Of a stretch of 64,000 nucleotides of DNA, positions 44,801 to 52,337 are shown in pieces. Where the stretch lies: positions 27,350 through 91,349 of the forward strand of contig JAEZAW010000344.1 of NCBI GenBank assembly GCA_023430315.1. The letters run 5' to 3'. The translations under genes were made by a program, and so were the position numbers. This stretch comes from Pseudomonadota bacterium (GTDB lineage Bacteria; Pseudomonadota; Alphaproteobacteria; Rhizobiales; Hyphomicrobiaceae). The notes beneath the pieces were generated by a model. The model had not been told where the DNA came from. It worked only from the letters and a program-made list of their open reading frames with translations, and did not search any database. The number at the start of each line of letters is the position of its first letter. Positions within the stretch are counted from its first letter, which is position 1.

Positions 44801-45041
44801 CATAGACTGGCAGGAGGTCGGTGGCCCTGCCGTCAGCGCTCCAAGCAAAATCGGATATGGAACGAGCGTCATCAATGACCTTGTCCCGTATGAGCTTGGT
44901 GGCAAGGTGGAATTCGATCATGCGCGTAGCGGTGTGCGTTGCCGATTGGAGGTTCCGGCCAGATGGGTGATCAATGCCCGGCGAGCTGCCGACAATTCGG
45001 AGTGGTATGGCTCGGCAGATCCGAATGGACGGGACACATAA
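41880..45041 (+). CDS. MASE1-PAS(4)-HWE histidine kinase
   Basis: 1053 residues. Residues 1-310 form a MASE1-type membrane sensor of about eight hydrophobic segments. Four PAS domains follow (about 320-440, 450-580, 585-710, 715-835), the last two almost identical. The kinase is HWE type: phospho-acceptor His845 in TAELDHRVKNVLATV, then an HWE ATPase with HELVTNAAKYGALS and the Gly-rich IGYGTSVINDLV. HWE kinases phosphorylate receiver-only proteins and often feed the PhyR-NepR-EcfG stress pathway. The receiver gene at 45104 is its likely partner. PAS ligands are not predicted. Confidence 0.9.
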   Translation: MQQKPALWGHDVISLRYLSWFPPFAPIALCIAVGIGYFLTARLSLFLLTPFDGVAVFWPAAGIASGVLIACAPQARLPVAASVMVATVAANLAGDRNLVSSIVFAFTNAGEALLTAWLIRRRFGSQFDFESVRHVLSFFAATGVAASVSGIVGTAGMVLCHNLDAPILTIWFDWFASATLGAIAVAPLIVGIARNLHDVPAIGEVAEGAAALVVLAAVSVITLSVSSGHWFAIAPLGLILPVLLWLAARCRPLFTAMGVFTVALVVVWTTTFGIGRLGDASLPDLDRINAARTALLVMSLFGFILAALFAERRYNEAALADRNEQLRLALDGAELGVWKLDLVSGGFENDARDRQIHGHDIDTPPSTLAEARSFIHPGDLAHIDEGLRASGRAHSNYKVEYRLAPSENTRPERWVVLEATVRRDAKGRPVQLLGVTRDITERKQLESALRREGRRCRELLEALPAAVYVTDAAGYVTYCNQSAIELWGTSPKFGEDKWCDLASFHDPTGRLMDTADCPTEIALKQGRSVQGVEAVLKRRDGTRVPVLPCPTPLYDADGSVVGVVNMTLDLSERKKAELVLAERNMQLDLAGKVALVGTFGFDVIPGRMTISPGYAAIHGLPEGTQECSRADWRARVHPDDLARLEARFEQTIAERRQDHHCDYRIVRPDGEVRWIESRSFVMYDGDGPRLVGANIDVTDRKRVERALSERNMQLSLAGKAAGVGSYAYDVGSELMQVTEGYAALHGLPEGTTETTRRALQERIHPGDRAWIDQVRPEVFGEHRQEYGIEYRIMRPGGEMRWIESRSFISYDDEGRPRRVIGVNIDVTERRRAEVHQRVLTAELDHRVKNVLATVAAVAASTLETSSSMHSFVAALDARIRAIASTHELLSTQRWQGLPLDELLSRQLAPYSTQNNTRINGPDVLLMAEAGQAVAMVLHELVTNAAKYGALSTQKGRVSVRWRWHSNGAERDALVIDWQEVGGPAVSAPSKIGYGTSVINDLVPYELGGKVEFDHARSGVRCRLEVPARWVINARRAADNSEWYGSADPNGRDT
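43623..44384 (+). repeat. Tandem PAS domain duplication inside the kinase
   Basis: Two adjoining units of 381 bases (127 codons) start at 43623 and 44004. They open with ERNMQLDLAGK and ERNMQLSLAGK and share SPGYAAIHGLPEGT/TEGYAALHGLPEGT and EVRWIESRSF/EMRWIESRSF. This reads as a recent in-frame duplication. Confidence 0.7.
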
Positions 45042-45103
45042 CCTATCTAGTGCGGAAAAGACGGTGATATTTGCCGCGGACCAGGCTGAGGAGGATTTCG
45101 GTC

Positions 45104-45493
45104 GTGAAGCCTGATGCTGTGTTCGACCCAGTCGCCCTCAAAGGCGTGCCCATACTTGTTGTGGAGGATGTGTGGCAAGTCGCCAATGCTCTGAAGCGAG
45201 TTCTCGAGCAGCTAGAGATAACTGTATTGGGGCCGACCGGGACCGCGATGGAAGCCAGACGACTAGTTGCGGACCAACGACCAGTCGCAGCTCTGGTCGA
45301 TGTCAATTTGAAAGGCGAAATGGCGTGGGGCCTCATCGACGAACTGTGCGAGCAAGATATCCGCGTTGTTGTCATTTCCGGATACGCTCAACCCATGGCT
45401 CCAACAACCAGGCCGATCGCATACCTTCAGAAGCCGTTTGCCGAAGCAGAACTCATGGCGGCCCTCCATGCCATCGTCGGCGAGGCTAGCTGA
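45104..45493 (+). CDS. Single-domain response regulator
   Basis: 129 residues beginning at GTG 45104, chosen because AGGAGG lies nine bases before it. A stand-alone receiver: acidic pocket LVVEDVW, phospho-acceptor Asp in AALVDVNLKGE, the Thr/Ser switch in VVISGYAQP and Lys in LQKPFAEAEL. No output domain follows, as in the receivers paired with HWE kinases, which act by phospho-transfer or by binding other proteins. It lies 62 bases after the MASE1 kinase gene on the same strand. The two pairs in this region are mirror images. Confidence 0.85.
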   Translation: MKPDAVFDPVALKGVPILVVEDVWQVANALKRVLEQLEITVLGPTGTAMEARRLVADQRPVAALVDVNLKGEMAWGLIDELCEQDIRVVVISGYAQPMAPTTRPIAYLQKPFAEAELMAALHAIVGEAS

Positions 45494-45755
45494 TCTGGCG
45501 GCGCTCGCATATTCGCTGTTGCCGCTCCGACGACCAAGCGAAATTGACATCCTGATCGCGTGCCTCGTACCAAATATTGCCGAGCACCTTCAGATAGACG
45601 TCATGCCGCTTCGGATCTGGAAATTTCGTTTAGGCGCGGGATTAGGGGCAATTGATTGCATTCCCACTTCCTGGGGCGATCAGTGCCGGCGAGCCGTGCT
45701 TTCGCCAACCCCAGTTGCTCGCCGCGCAATCAATCTTTTCTCGACAATTGCTTTC

Positions 45756-46121
45756 TTACGGCGTGTGAAGCTTGCTGAGGGCCCTGGACAGCTCCTCCAG
45801 ACGATAGGGCTTTTGGACGACGGGATGGCCAGCGAGCCCCTGCGGCAAGCGCGATGCGCCGTATCCAGTGGCAAAAATGAAGGGTATCCGACGCTCTAGG
45901 AGCGCGGCAGCGACTGCGAAGCTGTCATCGCCATCCAAGTTCACATCAAGGACCGCCGCATCGATCTCAGCTGAACCTATCAGCTCAAACGCTTGAGCCG
46001 GATTCGCCGAAATACCGGCGACGGTGCAACTTAACTCGGTCAGCATATCCTCGAGCAGAATTGCGATCATGAACTCATCCTCGACGATGAGTATGCGCTT
46101 GCCGGCCAGTACTGTACTCAT
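45756..46121 (-). CDS. Single-domain response regulator
   Basis: 121 residues. A receiver domain: ILIVEDEFMIAI with the acidic pair, the phospho-acceptor Asp in AAVLDVNLDGD, the switch Thr in FIFATGYGAS and Lys in VVQKPYRLEELS. It has no DNA-binding output. Its start overlaps the stop of the upstream HWE kinase by four bases (ATGA), so kinase and regulator are translated together. The sequence resembles the regulators that follow HWE kinases in Rhizobiales. It is convergent with the receiver ending at 45493; 260 bases between hold nothing recognised. Confidence 0.87.
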   Translation of the reverse strand: MSTVLAGKRILIVEDEFMIAILLEDMLTELSCTVAGISANPAQAFELIGSAEIDAAVLDVNLDGDDSFAVAAALLERRIPFIFATGYGASRLPQGLAGHPVVQKPYRLEELSRALSKLHTP

Positions 46122-47725
46122 GTCGCGTTTTCCTCAATCCGCGGCAGGGGAAACGAGATCTTGCAGTGGATGCCTTCTGGTAGGTATTCGAGACGCGCAG
46201 TGCCGCCCAGTTCGTGCGGCAGCCCCTGCTCGAGGAGCCGGCTTCCGAAACCCCTATGCGATCGAGGCCCTACAGCGGGCCCTCCACGCTCTTCCCAAAG
46301 AAAATCGAGGTATGGTCCCCCGTCGACCGATGTTGTCGCCCACCGAATGGCAATGCGTCCCGCATCGCTCGAAAGGGCTCCATACTTGGAGGCATTTGTC
46401 GCCAGTTCATGAAGCGCCATTCCGAGTGATAGCGCCACTTTGGGTCTCAGCCGCAGCTCTTGACCTTCAACGCTTATCTGCCGGTCATCGTCTGAGCGGA
46501 TGAACGGCTTCAAGGCCTCTTGAACGACCTCCCGCAGATTTGCTCCCTCCCAGTTCTCTCGGGTGAGAAGGTTGTGCGATCTCGAGAGTGATTGAAGACG
46601 CGCCTCCAAGGTTTCCCGTGGATCGGAGCTGACGGCACCACCCTTCAAAGTTTGCGCGATGATTGCCTGCACAGTCGCAAGCGTATTCTTCACGCGGTGG
46701 TTCAGTTCATCGATGAGCAGTCTCGTGCGCTGCTCGTTCTTTTTGCGCTCGGTCACATCGACGACCATGTTCGCAACACGGCGTGCCTTGCCATCTGGGC
46801 CGCGCTCGACGACGCGCCCTCGGCCCGACATCCACATGAGGCGACCGTCAGATCGGAGGATGCGGTACTCGGCCGGATACGAATCGATCTTGTCGGCGGT
46901 GCGGTGGAATTCCGCCACCATGTGGCGATCCTCCGGATGCAGGGTGCGCCAGTACTCGTCGTTCGGTCCCCCAACCACGCCGCGGCCGTTGGGAAGATCG
47001 AGACCGAACATCTCGAGACCTTCTTTCGTCCAGATGCGCTCGCGGGTGACCATGTTGGTTTCCCAGCTCGCAAGGCGACCGGTGATCACGGCACCACGAT
47101 AGAGTTGTTCACTCTCTCTGAGTTGAAGTTCGAGGCGCTGACGCTCGACCGCCGCCGCGAGCTGATCCGCAAAGGTTCTGACGAGTTCCTGATCGGCTTC
47201 CGGAAAGTTCGGCCGAGATACCGATGCGAAGGATACCGCTCCCAACAGCCGGTCCTTAGCCAGAAGCGGGACTCGGATAAAACTCAACAAACCCGCTTGG
47301 ACGACCGACTTGTAGGCGTCGTTCTCAGCGAGCTGCGCAGAATCCAGCACGATAGATTGATGCGGCGGCGCTGAATGCGAGGCAGCCAGCAGAATCTCAT
47401 TTGCCCGTCTTGCCTCCTGCTCGGACTCTTGCTCGCTCGCCGCCGCCAGGAGCAGATGCTCCGGGCGATGACTATCTGCGCGTTGGTAGAAGAAGTAATG
47501 CGCGCCAATCTCGAGCGCGATGGCCTCGAACAGGTCGCTGAAGGATGCCGTCGGATCGCTCAATAGTCGCGTCGATATACGGTTGAGGAGTGCCAATCGC
47601 GTGTTGGCACGCGCCAGCTGCTCCAGGGTCAGCTGGAGTTCAGCCCGGGAGGCCCGCTCGAGATCAGGAAGGGCGCTATCGCGATCCGGCTGCGAAGCCA
47701 GGCCGCCCTCGCTTTCTTCCGGCAT
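46118..47725 (-). CDS. GAF-PAS-HWE histidine kinase
   Basis: 535 residues, soluble. An N-terminal coiled lead (LEQLARANTRLALLNR) is followed by a GAF domain (about 50-200: FSDLFEAIALEIGAHYFFYQ, RVPLLAKDRLLGAVSFASV), a PAS domain (210-320) and an HWE kinase with His in IDELNHRVKNTLATVQA, MALHELATNASKYGALS and GFGSRLLEQGL. Signals sensed by GAF and PAS are unknown. It forms an operon with its receiver and has an exact EcfG promoter at 47794, so the general stress sigma factor probably controls it. This would be a feedback loop if the kinase feeds the same pathway. Confidence 0.88.
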   Translation of the reverse strand: MPEESEGGLASQPDRDSALPDLERASRAELQLTLEQLARANTRLALLNRISTRLLSDPTASFSDLFEAIALEIGAHYFFYQRADSHRPEHLLLAAASEQESEQEARRANEILLAASHSAPPHQSIVLDSAQLAENDAYKSVVQAGLLSFIRVPLLAKDRLLGAVSFASVSRPNFPEADQELVRTFADQLAAAVERQRLELQLRESEQLYRGAVITGRLASWETNMVTRERIWTKEGLEMFGLDLPNGRGVVGGPNDEYWRTLHPEDRHMVAEFHRTADKIDSYPAEYRILRSDGRLMWMSGRGRVVERGPDGKARRVANMVVDVTERKKNEQRTRLLIDELNHRVKNTLATVQAIIAQTLKGGAVSSDPRETLEARLQSLSRSHNLLTRENWEGANLREVVQEALKPFIRSDDDRQISVEGQELRLRPKVALSLGMALHELATNASKYGALSSDAGRIAIRWATTSVDGGPYLDFLWEERGGPAVGPRSHRGFGSRLLEQGLPHELGGTARLEYLPEGIHCKISFPLPRIEENAT

Positions 47726-47793
47726 AGATTTCCCCTCGCCAGAGAAGTGCTGCGGCTGTGGCCAAGTTCGGCACTACTCCCGCTGGGGCGGGC

Positions 47794-47819
47794 AACGCCC
47801 GAGCAATGCGGTCGGTTCC
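47794..47819 (-). promoter_or_regulatory. EcfG-type promoter before HWE kinase
   Basis: Minus strand: GGAAC (47819-47815), 17 bases, CGTT (47797-47794). Exact match to the consensus, about 70 bases before the kinase ATG. Confidence 0.65.
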
Positions 47820-47859
47820 AAAAAATAAACATCCGCCCCTGCGGCCTTCATTCTTATAC

Positions 47860-49020
47860 CTATGCTGTAATCGCAGAGCCGGACGGGGGCATTCTGGTAA
47901 TACGAGAACGAGCCCGCTTTCTGGCTCTGATACCGCGTGCAATCGTCAGGCCGACGAGAAGGAGCGCAGCCACACCAACCGTCGTAATCCAACTTTCCAC
48001 GACCGGGCCTCTCCCTAGGGCACCGATGATCGTCCCTCCGATGACCGACAGAACTACACCCACGCAGAACACCTCGAGCGAGTTTGCTCCGGCATCGGCG
48101 ATCAAGCGGGGCAGCGGTCTTTTCAGCCAGTTCGCTCTAGGGGGCAGTAGCGCAAGCAGCAGGTAACCACAGGCGATGATGTGGATGAGCCGCATAGGCC
48201 CTAGGTTGGTCTTCACCATCAAGGCACCGTAGGGCTTTAGGTCCACGGGTGCGGCGCCGATATGGAATGGCCAGCCGGTCCAGGGCGCCCGCAGTAGGAA
48301 CGACACCGCAAGCACCGCCGCTGCCAAACCTATCAGCCATGGCGAACGCGGAAGATAGCCGTGCCGAACGCGTAGTGCCGCCGCCATCCCCAGCACCATC
48401 AGAAATTGCCAGGCAAACGGATTGAAGTGCCAGCCTTCGCCGTTGGCCGTGAGTGCATCCACGTGAGTGAGCTGCACTATGAGCCAGAGAGCTCCAGACG
48501 CAGCGATCCCCAGCATCAAGCTCTGCCGCAGGAGCGCGTAGAGCAAAGGGAATGCAGCAAGCAGAACTACGTAGAGAGGAAGAATGTCGAAGTAGCGGGG
48601 ATGCTCGATCAGCAGCAGCGTAGCGGCTATGGCACCTGCGTCGCCCTCGATCAGCTTTTCGAACTTCATCGCCTGTATCTGCGCCGAGGTCATCAGCAGG
48701 TTCGCCGAAACAGCGAGTATGATGCCGACGATCAGCAGGGTTCCGATATGAAAGAGATAGATGGTGCCGATGCGCAAGGCGACACGACGGACACCTGCGC
48801 CAACGTCATGCCCGTTGAAATATCGTCCGTATGCGAGAACGGCAGAGAAACCGGCAAGGACCACAAAGAGCTCAGCGGCATCAGAAAAGCCAAAGTTCTG
48901 TTGCGTTACTGCTGCCCACCGATTCCCCGGCACATGATCAATGAAGATGGTGAGGAGAGCTAACCCTCTCAGGAAATCCACCCGCAGATCACGTTTGAAC
49001 TTCAGCCTGTCCCCCAACAT
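47860..49020 (-). CDS. OpgC-family membrane protein (glucan succinyl/acyl transferase-like)
   Basis: 386 residues from ATG 49020 with GAGG upstream. The start shows RDLRVDFLRGLALLTIFIDHVPGNRW, the acyltransferase-like motif of OpgC and the DUF1624/acyltransferase-3 group. About ten membrane segments follow (for example AAELFVVLAGFSAVLAY, LYVVLLAAFPLLYALL). OpgC adds succinyl groups to osmoregulated periplasmic glucans from the inner membrane. The role here is inferred. It is on the minus strand, with 134 bases between it and the EcfG promoter side of the kinase gene. Confidence 0.82.
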   Translation of the reverse strand: MLGDRLKFKRDLRVDFLRGLALLTIFIDHVPGNRWAAVTQQNFGFSDAAELFVVLAGFSAVLAYGRYFNGHDVGAGVRRVALRIGTIYLFHIGTLLIVGIILAVSANLLMTSAQIQAMKFEKLIEGDAGAIAATLLLIEHPRYFDILPLYVVLLAAFPLLYALLRQSLMLGIAASGALWLIVQLTHVDALTANGEGWHFNPFAWQFLMVLGMAAALRVRHGYLPRSPWLIGLAAAVLAVSFLLRAPWTGWPFHIGAAPVDLKPYGALMVKTNLGPMRLIHIIACGYLLLALLPPRANWLKRPLPRLIADAGANSLEVFCVGVVLSVIGGTIIGALGRGPVVESWITTVGVAALLLVGLTIARGIRARKRARSRITRMPPSGSAITA

Positions 49021-49276
49021 CGGGTCTTTTTCCTCGCTTGTCAGGACAAGGACGCTCAGCGAGGGGAGAGGTGATTGGCTCCTGCCAGGTGCCGAACGGC
49101 CAGTTCGTCGAAAGACGTTGCCGTAGGCTTCAACACGGAACATTGCAGCATCGTTCCCGATCGGCAAGGTGAACGGAACCCTGCCTACTTGGGCCTGTAT
49201 CCATGCGCGATCCTCTGCAGTGGCTCTTACGTCATCCCGTCGACGCCATGCTTGCTGGGCAAGCGCTACTCGTGAG

Positions 49277-49366
49277 TTAACCGGCGACGTAGAGCTGCAA
49301 CGCGATGGCGATGACGGCGACGTGGGCGGCAACGAACAGGAAGGCGGGGCCAAAAAAATCGTGCAT
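49277..49366 (-). CDS. 29-residue membrane microprotein
   Basis: A tiny frame of 29 codons from the ATG at 49366 with a very strong ribosome site (AAGGAGG, six bases upstream) and TAA at 49277. The protein reads MHDFFGPAFLFVAAHVAVI and ends AIALQLYVAG: one hydrophobic span, a short charged N-terminus, nothing else. It lies 15 bases after the 73-residue gene on the same strand and its ribosome site starts just past that gene's stop. Rhizobiales stress operons often include such proteins. Function unknown. Confidence 0.65.
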   Translation of the reverse strand: MHDFFGPAFLFVAAHVAVIAIALQLYVAG

Positions 49367-49381
49367 CAGTCGCCTCCTTAC

Positions 49382-49603
49382 TTACTTTGTAGAAGGCGCT
49401 GGCGTCGGGGCGGGCGTCGGCACCGACTTCGTGACGGTCGGCGTGGTCGTGCCGGGCGCCGTACCGCGATCATAGAAGGTGAAGAAGACGAAGGCGCCGA
49501 TCGCTAACGCGATGATGAGGGCCATGGCGACACCCATGCTGCCGTCCCGGGTGTAGTGGCGTTCGACAATGCGCTCTGACGGGCGATCGTACTCGGTAGC
49601 CAT
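49382..49603 (-). CDS. 73-residue membrane protein with Pro-rich tail
   Basis: A charged cytoplasmic-type start (MATEYDRPSERIVERHYTRD), one membrane span (VAMALIIALAIGAFVFFTFY) and a Pro/Thr/Ala-rich tail (PTPAPTPAPSTK). This kind of small protein is frequent in Rhizobiales genomes and carries no assigned function. GAGG lies upstream. An exact EcfG promoter (49641-49665) precedes it by about 40 bases. It leads the two-gene unit with the 29-residue protein. Confidence 0.72.
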   Translation of the reverse strand: MATEYDRPSERIVERHYTRDGSMGVAMALIIALAIGAFVFFTFYDRGTAPGTTTPTVTKSVPTPAPTPAPSTK

Positions 49604-49640
49604 GGCAGACCTCGCTTTCGATGCTTCGATTTGGCTGCGA

Positions 49641-49665
49641 AACGTCGAAAGATGAGAACTGTTCC
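49641..49665 (-). promoter_or_regulatory. EcfG-type promoter before small membrane proteins
   Basis: Minus strand: GGAAC (49665-49661), 16 bases, CGTT (49644-49641). Exact match to the consensus. Confidence 0.65.
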
Positions 49666-49968
49666 AAGGCGGACAGCACCCGGAATTATATGTAGCGCAT
49701 CAGATTTCCCTATTTTCAGAGGTGCGAAAGCTAGCGTGGTCTTTGGGTCGTTCGCTGCGATCAGACTCGCCGCGCGCCACGCGGAAGTCTTCACGTTCTG
49801 CCAATGCTCGCAGCGTCCTCCGTGAGCACCTTCTTGCGTTCTTCGAGCAGGAGACGAGGGATATCCTTGCTATTTAAATGCAGGTCGAGGCTATCACGAG
49901 CATCTCGCCGCAGGCTCGCATCGTGACGAACAGGCGCCAGGCCCTCCCCGGTAGGCGCTATGGCCCTG
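49666..49968. other. Gap without a supported gene
   Basis: About 300 bases. A minus-strand frame (49791-50009) would give 72 residues but has no recognised domain and overlaps the merR end in another frame. Nothing else is seen. Confidence 0.3.
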
Positions 49969-50396
49969 TTAATTGCAATCGCTACGCTCTTCTCCAGCCA
50001 AGGCACCAATTATTGGGCAGGGTGACGCGCTATCAGGAGAGCATCGCTTTATCAGCATCTCTAGGGCTTGCTCGAGCTCGGAGAGGCTTGCAATCTTTTC
50101 TCGAACGTTGGTCAGCTGCCGATCCGAGATGGCCTTGGCGGACGTGCAAGCTGAATGCGTATTTGCGAGTGTTAGCAATGCTCGAACATCGGCGAGCGAG
50201 AAGTCCAGCTCCCTGCCGCGACGGACAAAGCTCAATAGCTTCACGTCACTTTGGCTGAAGAGACGATGGCGCCCTTGGGACCTCTGCGGGCTCGCTAGCA
50301 GCCCGATGCGCTCGTAGTAGCGAATTGTCTCGATCGTGACGCCCGTTCTCGCCGATAGGTGCCGATCGTCATTGATGTTCGCTTCTGCGACTTCAT
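49969..50396 (-). pseudogene. MerR-family regulator with a one-base frameshift
   Basis: A MerR-type regulator of about 140 residues. It starts at ATG 50396 (GAGGG upstream; MKSQKRTSMTIGT), then shifts frame near 50358 and continues LSARTGVTIETIRYYERIGLL, RSQGRHRLFSQSDVKLLSFV, RELDFSLADVRALLTLANT and ends CPIIGALAGEERSDCN. One G is missing from a run. The visible blocks are the winged helix and the dimerisation helix with Cys positions (HSACTSA, KRCSPDSASPC) that fit a metal- or redox-sensing member. If the lesion is real the protein is dead. A dyad (50418-50432) lies in its promoter region. Confidence 0.75.
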
Positions 50397-50417
50397 TTTT
50401 CCCTCAACCGCTTGCAC

Positions 50418-50432
50418 CTGTAGTGGCTACAG
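50418..50432. promoter_or_regulatory. MerR-type operator dyad
   Basis: CTGTAG (50418-50423), TGG, CTACAG (50427-50432) form a perfect six-base dyad. It lies between the divergent merR and 50487 genes. MerR regulators bind such dyads within promoter spacers. Assignment is inferred. Confidence 0.5.
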
Positions 50433-50486
50433 ATATTAGGCTGCCCCGGTCACCTCAAAGTAGCCGATGATGAATAGGGTAACCGG

Positions 50487-50735
50487 ATGAAGATACACCC
50501 GCTGTTGAGGCCGACGAGTTTCGGCCCCGAGACACTCGAGCGCGTGGCAAAGGCCTTCAACGAGGCATGGGAGCAAATCGAACATCGTGTTGGGAAAGAC
50601 GCGGACCAAGTCGACGCAACCCGGACGATCCTTGCCAAGGCGGTCCTCAAGGCAGCGAGTGCCGAAGTGGATGACGTGGACGCGATTAAGACGGGGGCCC
50701 TGAAGATCGTATTCCATCACTTCCACTGGACTTAG
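50487..50735 (+). CDS. Hypothetical Rhizobiales-type protein
   Basis: 82 residues with AGGG upstream of ATG 50487. A compact helical protein: PETLERVAKAFNEAWEQI, then RTILAKAVLKAASAEV and GALKIVFHHFHW. Small proteins ending in a similar ALKI...H pattern are common in Bradyrhizobium-like genomes, without known function. It is divergent from merR and its promoter would overlap the dyad. No membrane or metal motif is seen, apart from the terminal His pair. Confidence 0.6.
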   Translation: MKIHPLLRPTSFGPETLERVAKAFNEAWEQIEHRVGKDADQVDATRTILAKAVLKAASAEVDDVDAIKTGALKIVFHHFHWT

Positions 50736-51317
50736 CGGCTACGTCATTCGTAGGACAAGAACGCGAATTGTCCGCAGAGGTTCCTAAGCTGACAAATCGA
50801 GTATACTTTCTCGGCAAGGAAAGGGACTCTTTGCGCTTTTTATAAGTGAATGCCCGTAGGAGTTAATTGTCCAGGCGCCGTTGTTCGCAAAATCTGTGCG
50901 ACCGCAGCATCGTCGATAGGTGCCCACCTCAGTACGCAGCACGGGGTTCTTACGTGCCGCTTGTCGAGTATGTGTCTGAGTACGATGTCCCGATCATCAG
51001 CTTCTCGGATTCGTACTATCGCAGCCGCCCTTGTTATGGCGAGCGCTCGCGATGGAGCAGCCGTTGGGAAGCAAATTGGCGCGACGCCCACCATTTTGAT
51101 CAATAAGTCCGGTCTTGGTCGTTTCCGCGGGATCTCCGGTATTAGCTGATAATTGGCTTACCGGCACGCGTCCCTCCTTCAATTCTTCTGGGTAGGCGTC
51201 AGCTTCAAAAATCCGTTCGCGGCCGAAGCGGGTATCTCGCTCGCAGTGGAACAGCGCGCCAAAACCGACGTTTGGCCTTCAACACGCGCATTCTCAGGCC
51301 GACGAAGGACCGCTCCC
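50736..51317. other. Gap with EcfG promoter; no supported gene
   Basis: 582 bases. Two overlapping plus-strand frames (50850-51149 and 50867-51106) are of poor quality and start weakly. The only element I support here is the promoter at 51248. Confidence 0.35.
51248..51272 (+). promoter_or_regulatory. EcfG-type promoter before the 51318 stress gene
   Basis: GGAAC (51248-51252), 16 bases, CGTT (51269-51272). Exact match, about 45 bases before the ATG. Confidence 0.65.
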
Positions 51318-51800
51318 ATGGACACCAAAAAGCAGCTCTACGACGTAGCAAAAGGCTTTCGAGCCGCGATGCTGGTTACTTACGGCCGCGACGGCAATCT
51401 CAGCGCCCGACCGATGGCGGTTGCCGAGATTGAGCCGGACGCGGACGCCTATTTCTCGACGAGTCTCACGTCGCCGAAGATCGCCGAGATCGAAGCCGAT
51501 CCGAGAGTGCTGGTTACGTTTCAGAGCGCATCGCAATTCGCCACCATATTCGGCACGGTTGCCATCGTGCGCGATCGCGCCCTCATCGAGAGACTGTGGG
51601 CGGAGGATTGGCGATTGTGGTTTCCGAAGGGGAAGGACGATCCGACCCTATGCCTGCTGAAACTCTCCGCCGAGCGAGGGGAGTATTGGGACACGAGCGG
51701 GATGGAGGGCATCAAATTCATGGTTGAGAGCGTCAAGGCGCGCGTTTCCGGTCGTTCCCCCGAAAAGACCGAAGCGCAGAACGCGAAAGTTCGCCTGTAG
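51318..51800 (+). CDS. Pyridoxamine 5'-phosphate oxidase-like general stress protein
   Basis: 160 residues from ATG 51318. The split-barrel flavin-binding fold is recognisable: KGFRAAMLVTYGRDGNLSAR, then PMAVAEIEPDADAYFSTSL, KIAEIEADPRVLVTFQS and RALIERLWAEDWRLWFPKGKDDP, as in the general stress protein 26-like family. Such proteins bind FMN or F420 or heme and are induced by stress, but their reaction is mostly unknown. An exact EcfG promoter lies upstream, which agrees with the family. It is followed by a further small gene after 67 bases, probably on the same transcript. Confidence 0.85.
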   Translation: MDTKKQLYDVAKGFRAAMLVTYGRDGNLSARPMAVAEIEPDADAYFSTSLTSPKIAEIEADPRVLVTFQSASQFATIFGTVAIVRDRALIERLWAEDWRLWFPKGKDDPTLCLLKLSAERGEYWDTSGMEGIKFMVESVKARVSGRSPEKTEAQNAKVRL

Positions 51801-51867
51801 GCAGGCCCGCATCGGATTGAACCATCCAGGCGGCAGCGCGTTGGCCTCGGCAAGGAGGCACTCGATC

Positions 51868-52128
51868 ATGGCTGTACGCAAATACGCGATCATCGATGGT
51901 CCGGACAAACCGGCTCTTCAGAAGTCCCTGACCAACCTCGGGGAACCGGATGTGAATTTTCGCGTCGAAGGAGACGCCTTCAATGCGCAAATCCTGCGCA
52001 TGGAGGAGGAAGTCGATGGCTTTACGTTCAAGGTGCACGGTCGGCTGACCTCCGGACGATACAGCGGCGTGCCATTCCGGGGTGTGTATAGCGTCGGAAC
52101 CCGTTCCGGCGGCGTGAACAATGGCTAG
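51868..52128 (+). CDS. Hypothetical stress-region protein
   Basis: 86 residues with AAGGAGG upstream of ATG 51868. The sequence alternates strand and turn (KYAIIDGPDKPALQ, EPDVNFRVEGDAFNAQI, FTFKVHGRLTSGRYSGVPFRG, YSVGTRSGG) and ends in Gly/Asn. It has no hydrophobic segment. I know no family; it looks like a small beta-barrel or beta-sandwich protein. It lies between the stress protein and a zinc-ribbon gene and its stop is two bases before the next start. Confidence 0.6.
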   Translation: MAVRKYAIIDGPDKPALQKSLTNLGEPDVNFRVEGDAFNAQILRMEEEVDGFTFKVHGRLTSGRYSGVPFRGVYSVGTRSGGVNNG

Positions 52129-52130
52129 AT

Positions 52131-52337
52131 GTGTGCGGTAACGACTACGAAAAGTCGTTCAAGATCGTCCAGGGCAAGCGCGAGATGACCTTCGACAGCT
52201 TTGAATGCGCTGTTCATGCCATGGCGCCGCGGTGTGAGCATTGCGAGTGTCGCATCATCGGACACGGCGTCGAAGCCGGCGGCAAGCTCTATTGCTGCGA
52301 GCATTGCGCCCGGCATGAGCATGGTAATGCGCACTAA
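52131..52337 (+). CDS. Zinc-ribbon protein
   Basis: 68 residues if it starts at GTG 52131. It has two zinc-knuckle blocks: CEHCECRIIGHGVEAGGKLYCCEHCARHEH has four CxxC/H pairs. Related proteins in Rhizobiales begin with an extra CxxC (M-x-x-C-D-V-C-G-N-D-Y), and here the ATG at 52121 (ATGGCTAGATG) leads into a different frame. The true N-terminus may therefore have been lost by a short deletion, or the GTG is simply used. It overlaps the next gene by about ten bases. Role unknown. Confidence 0.6.
   Translation: MCGNDYEKSFKIVQGKREMTFDSFECAVHAMAPRCEHCECRIIGHGVEAGGKLYCCEHCARHEHGNAH

Noticed and set aside
50850..51149. Plus-strand frames before the flavin-type stress gene
   Set aside because: Two frames overlap with poor starts and no domain; the exact EcfG promoter is the only supported element in the gap.
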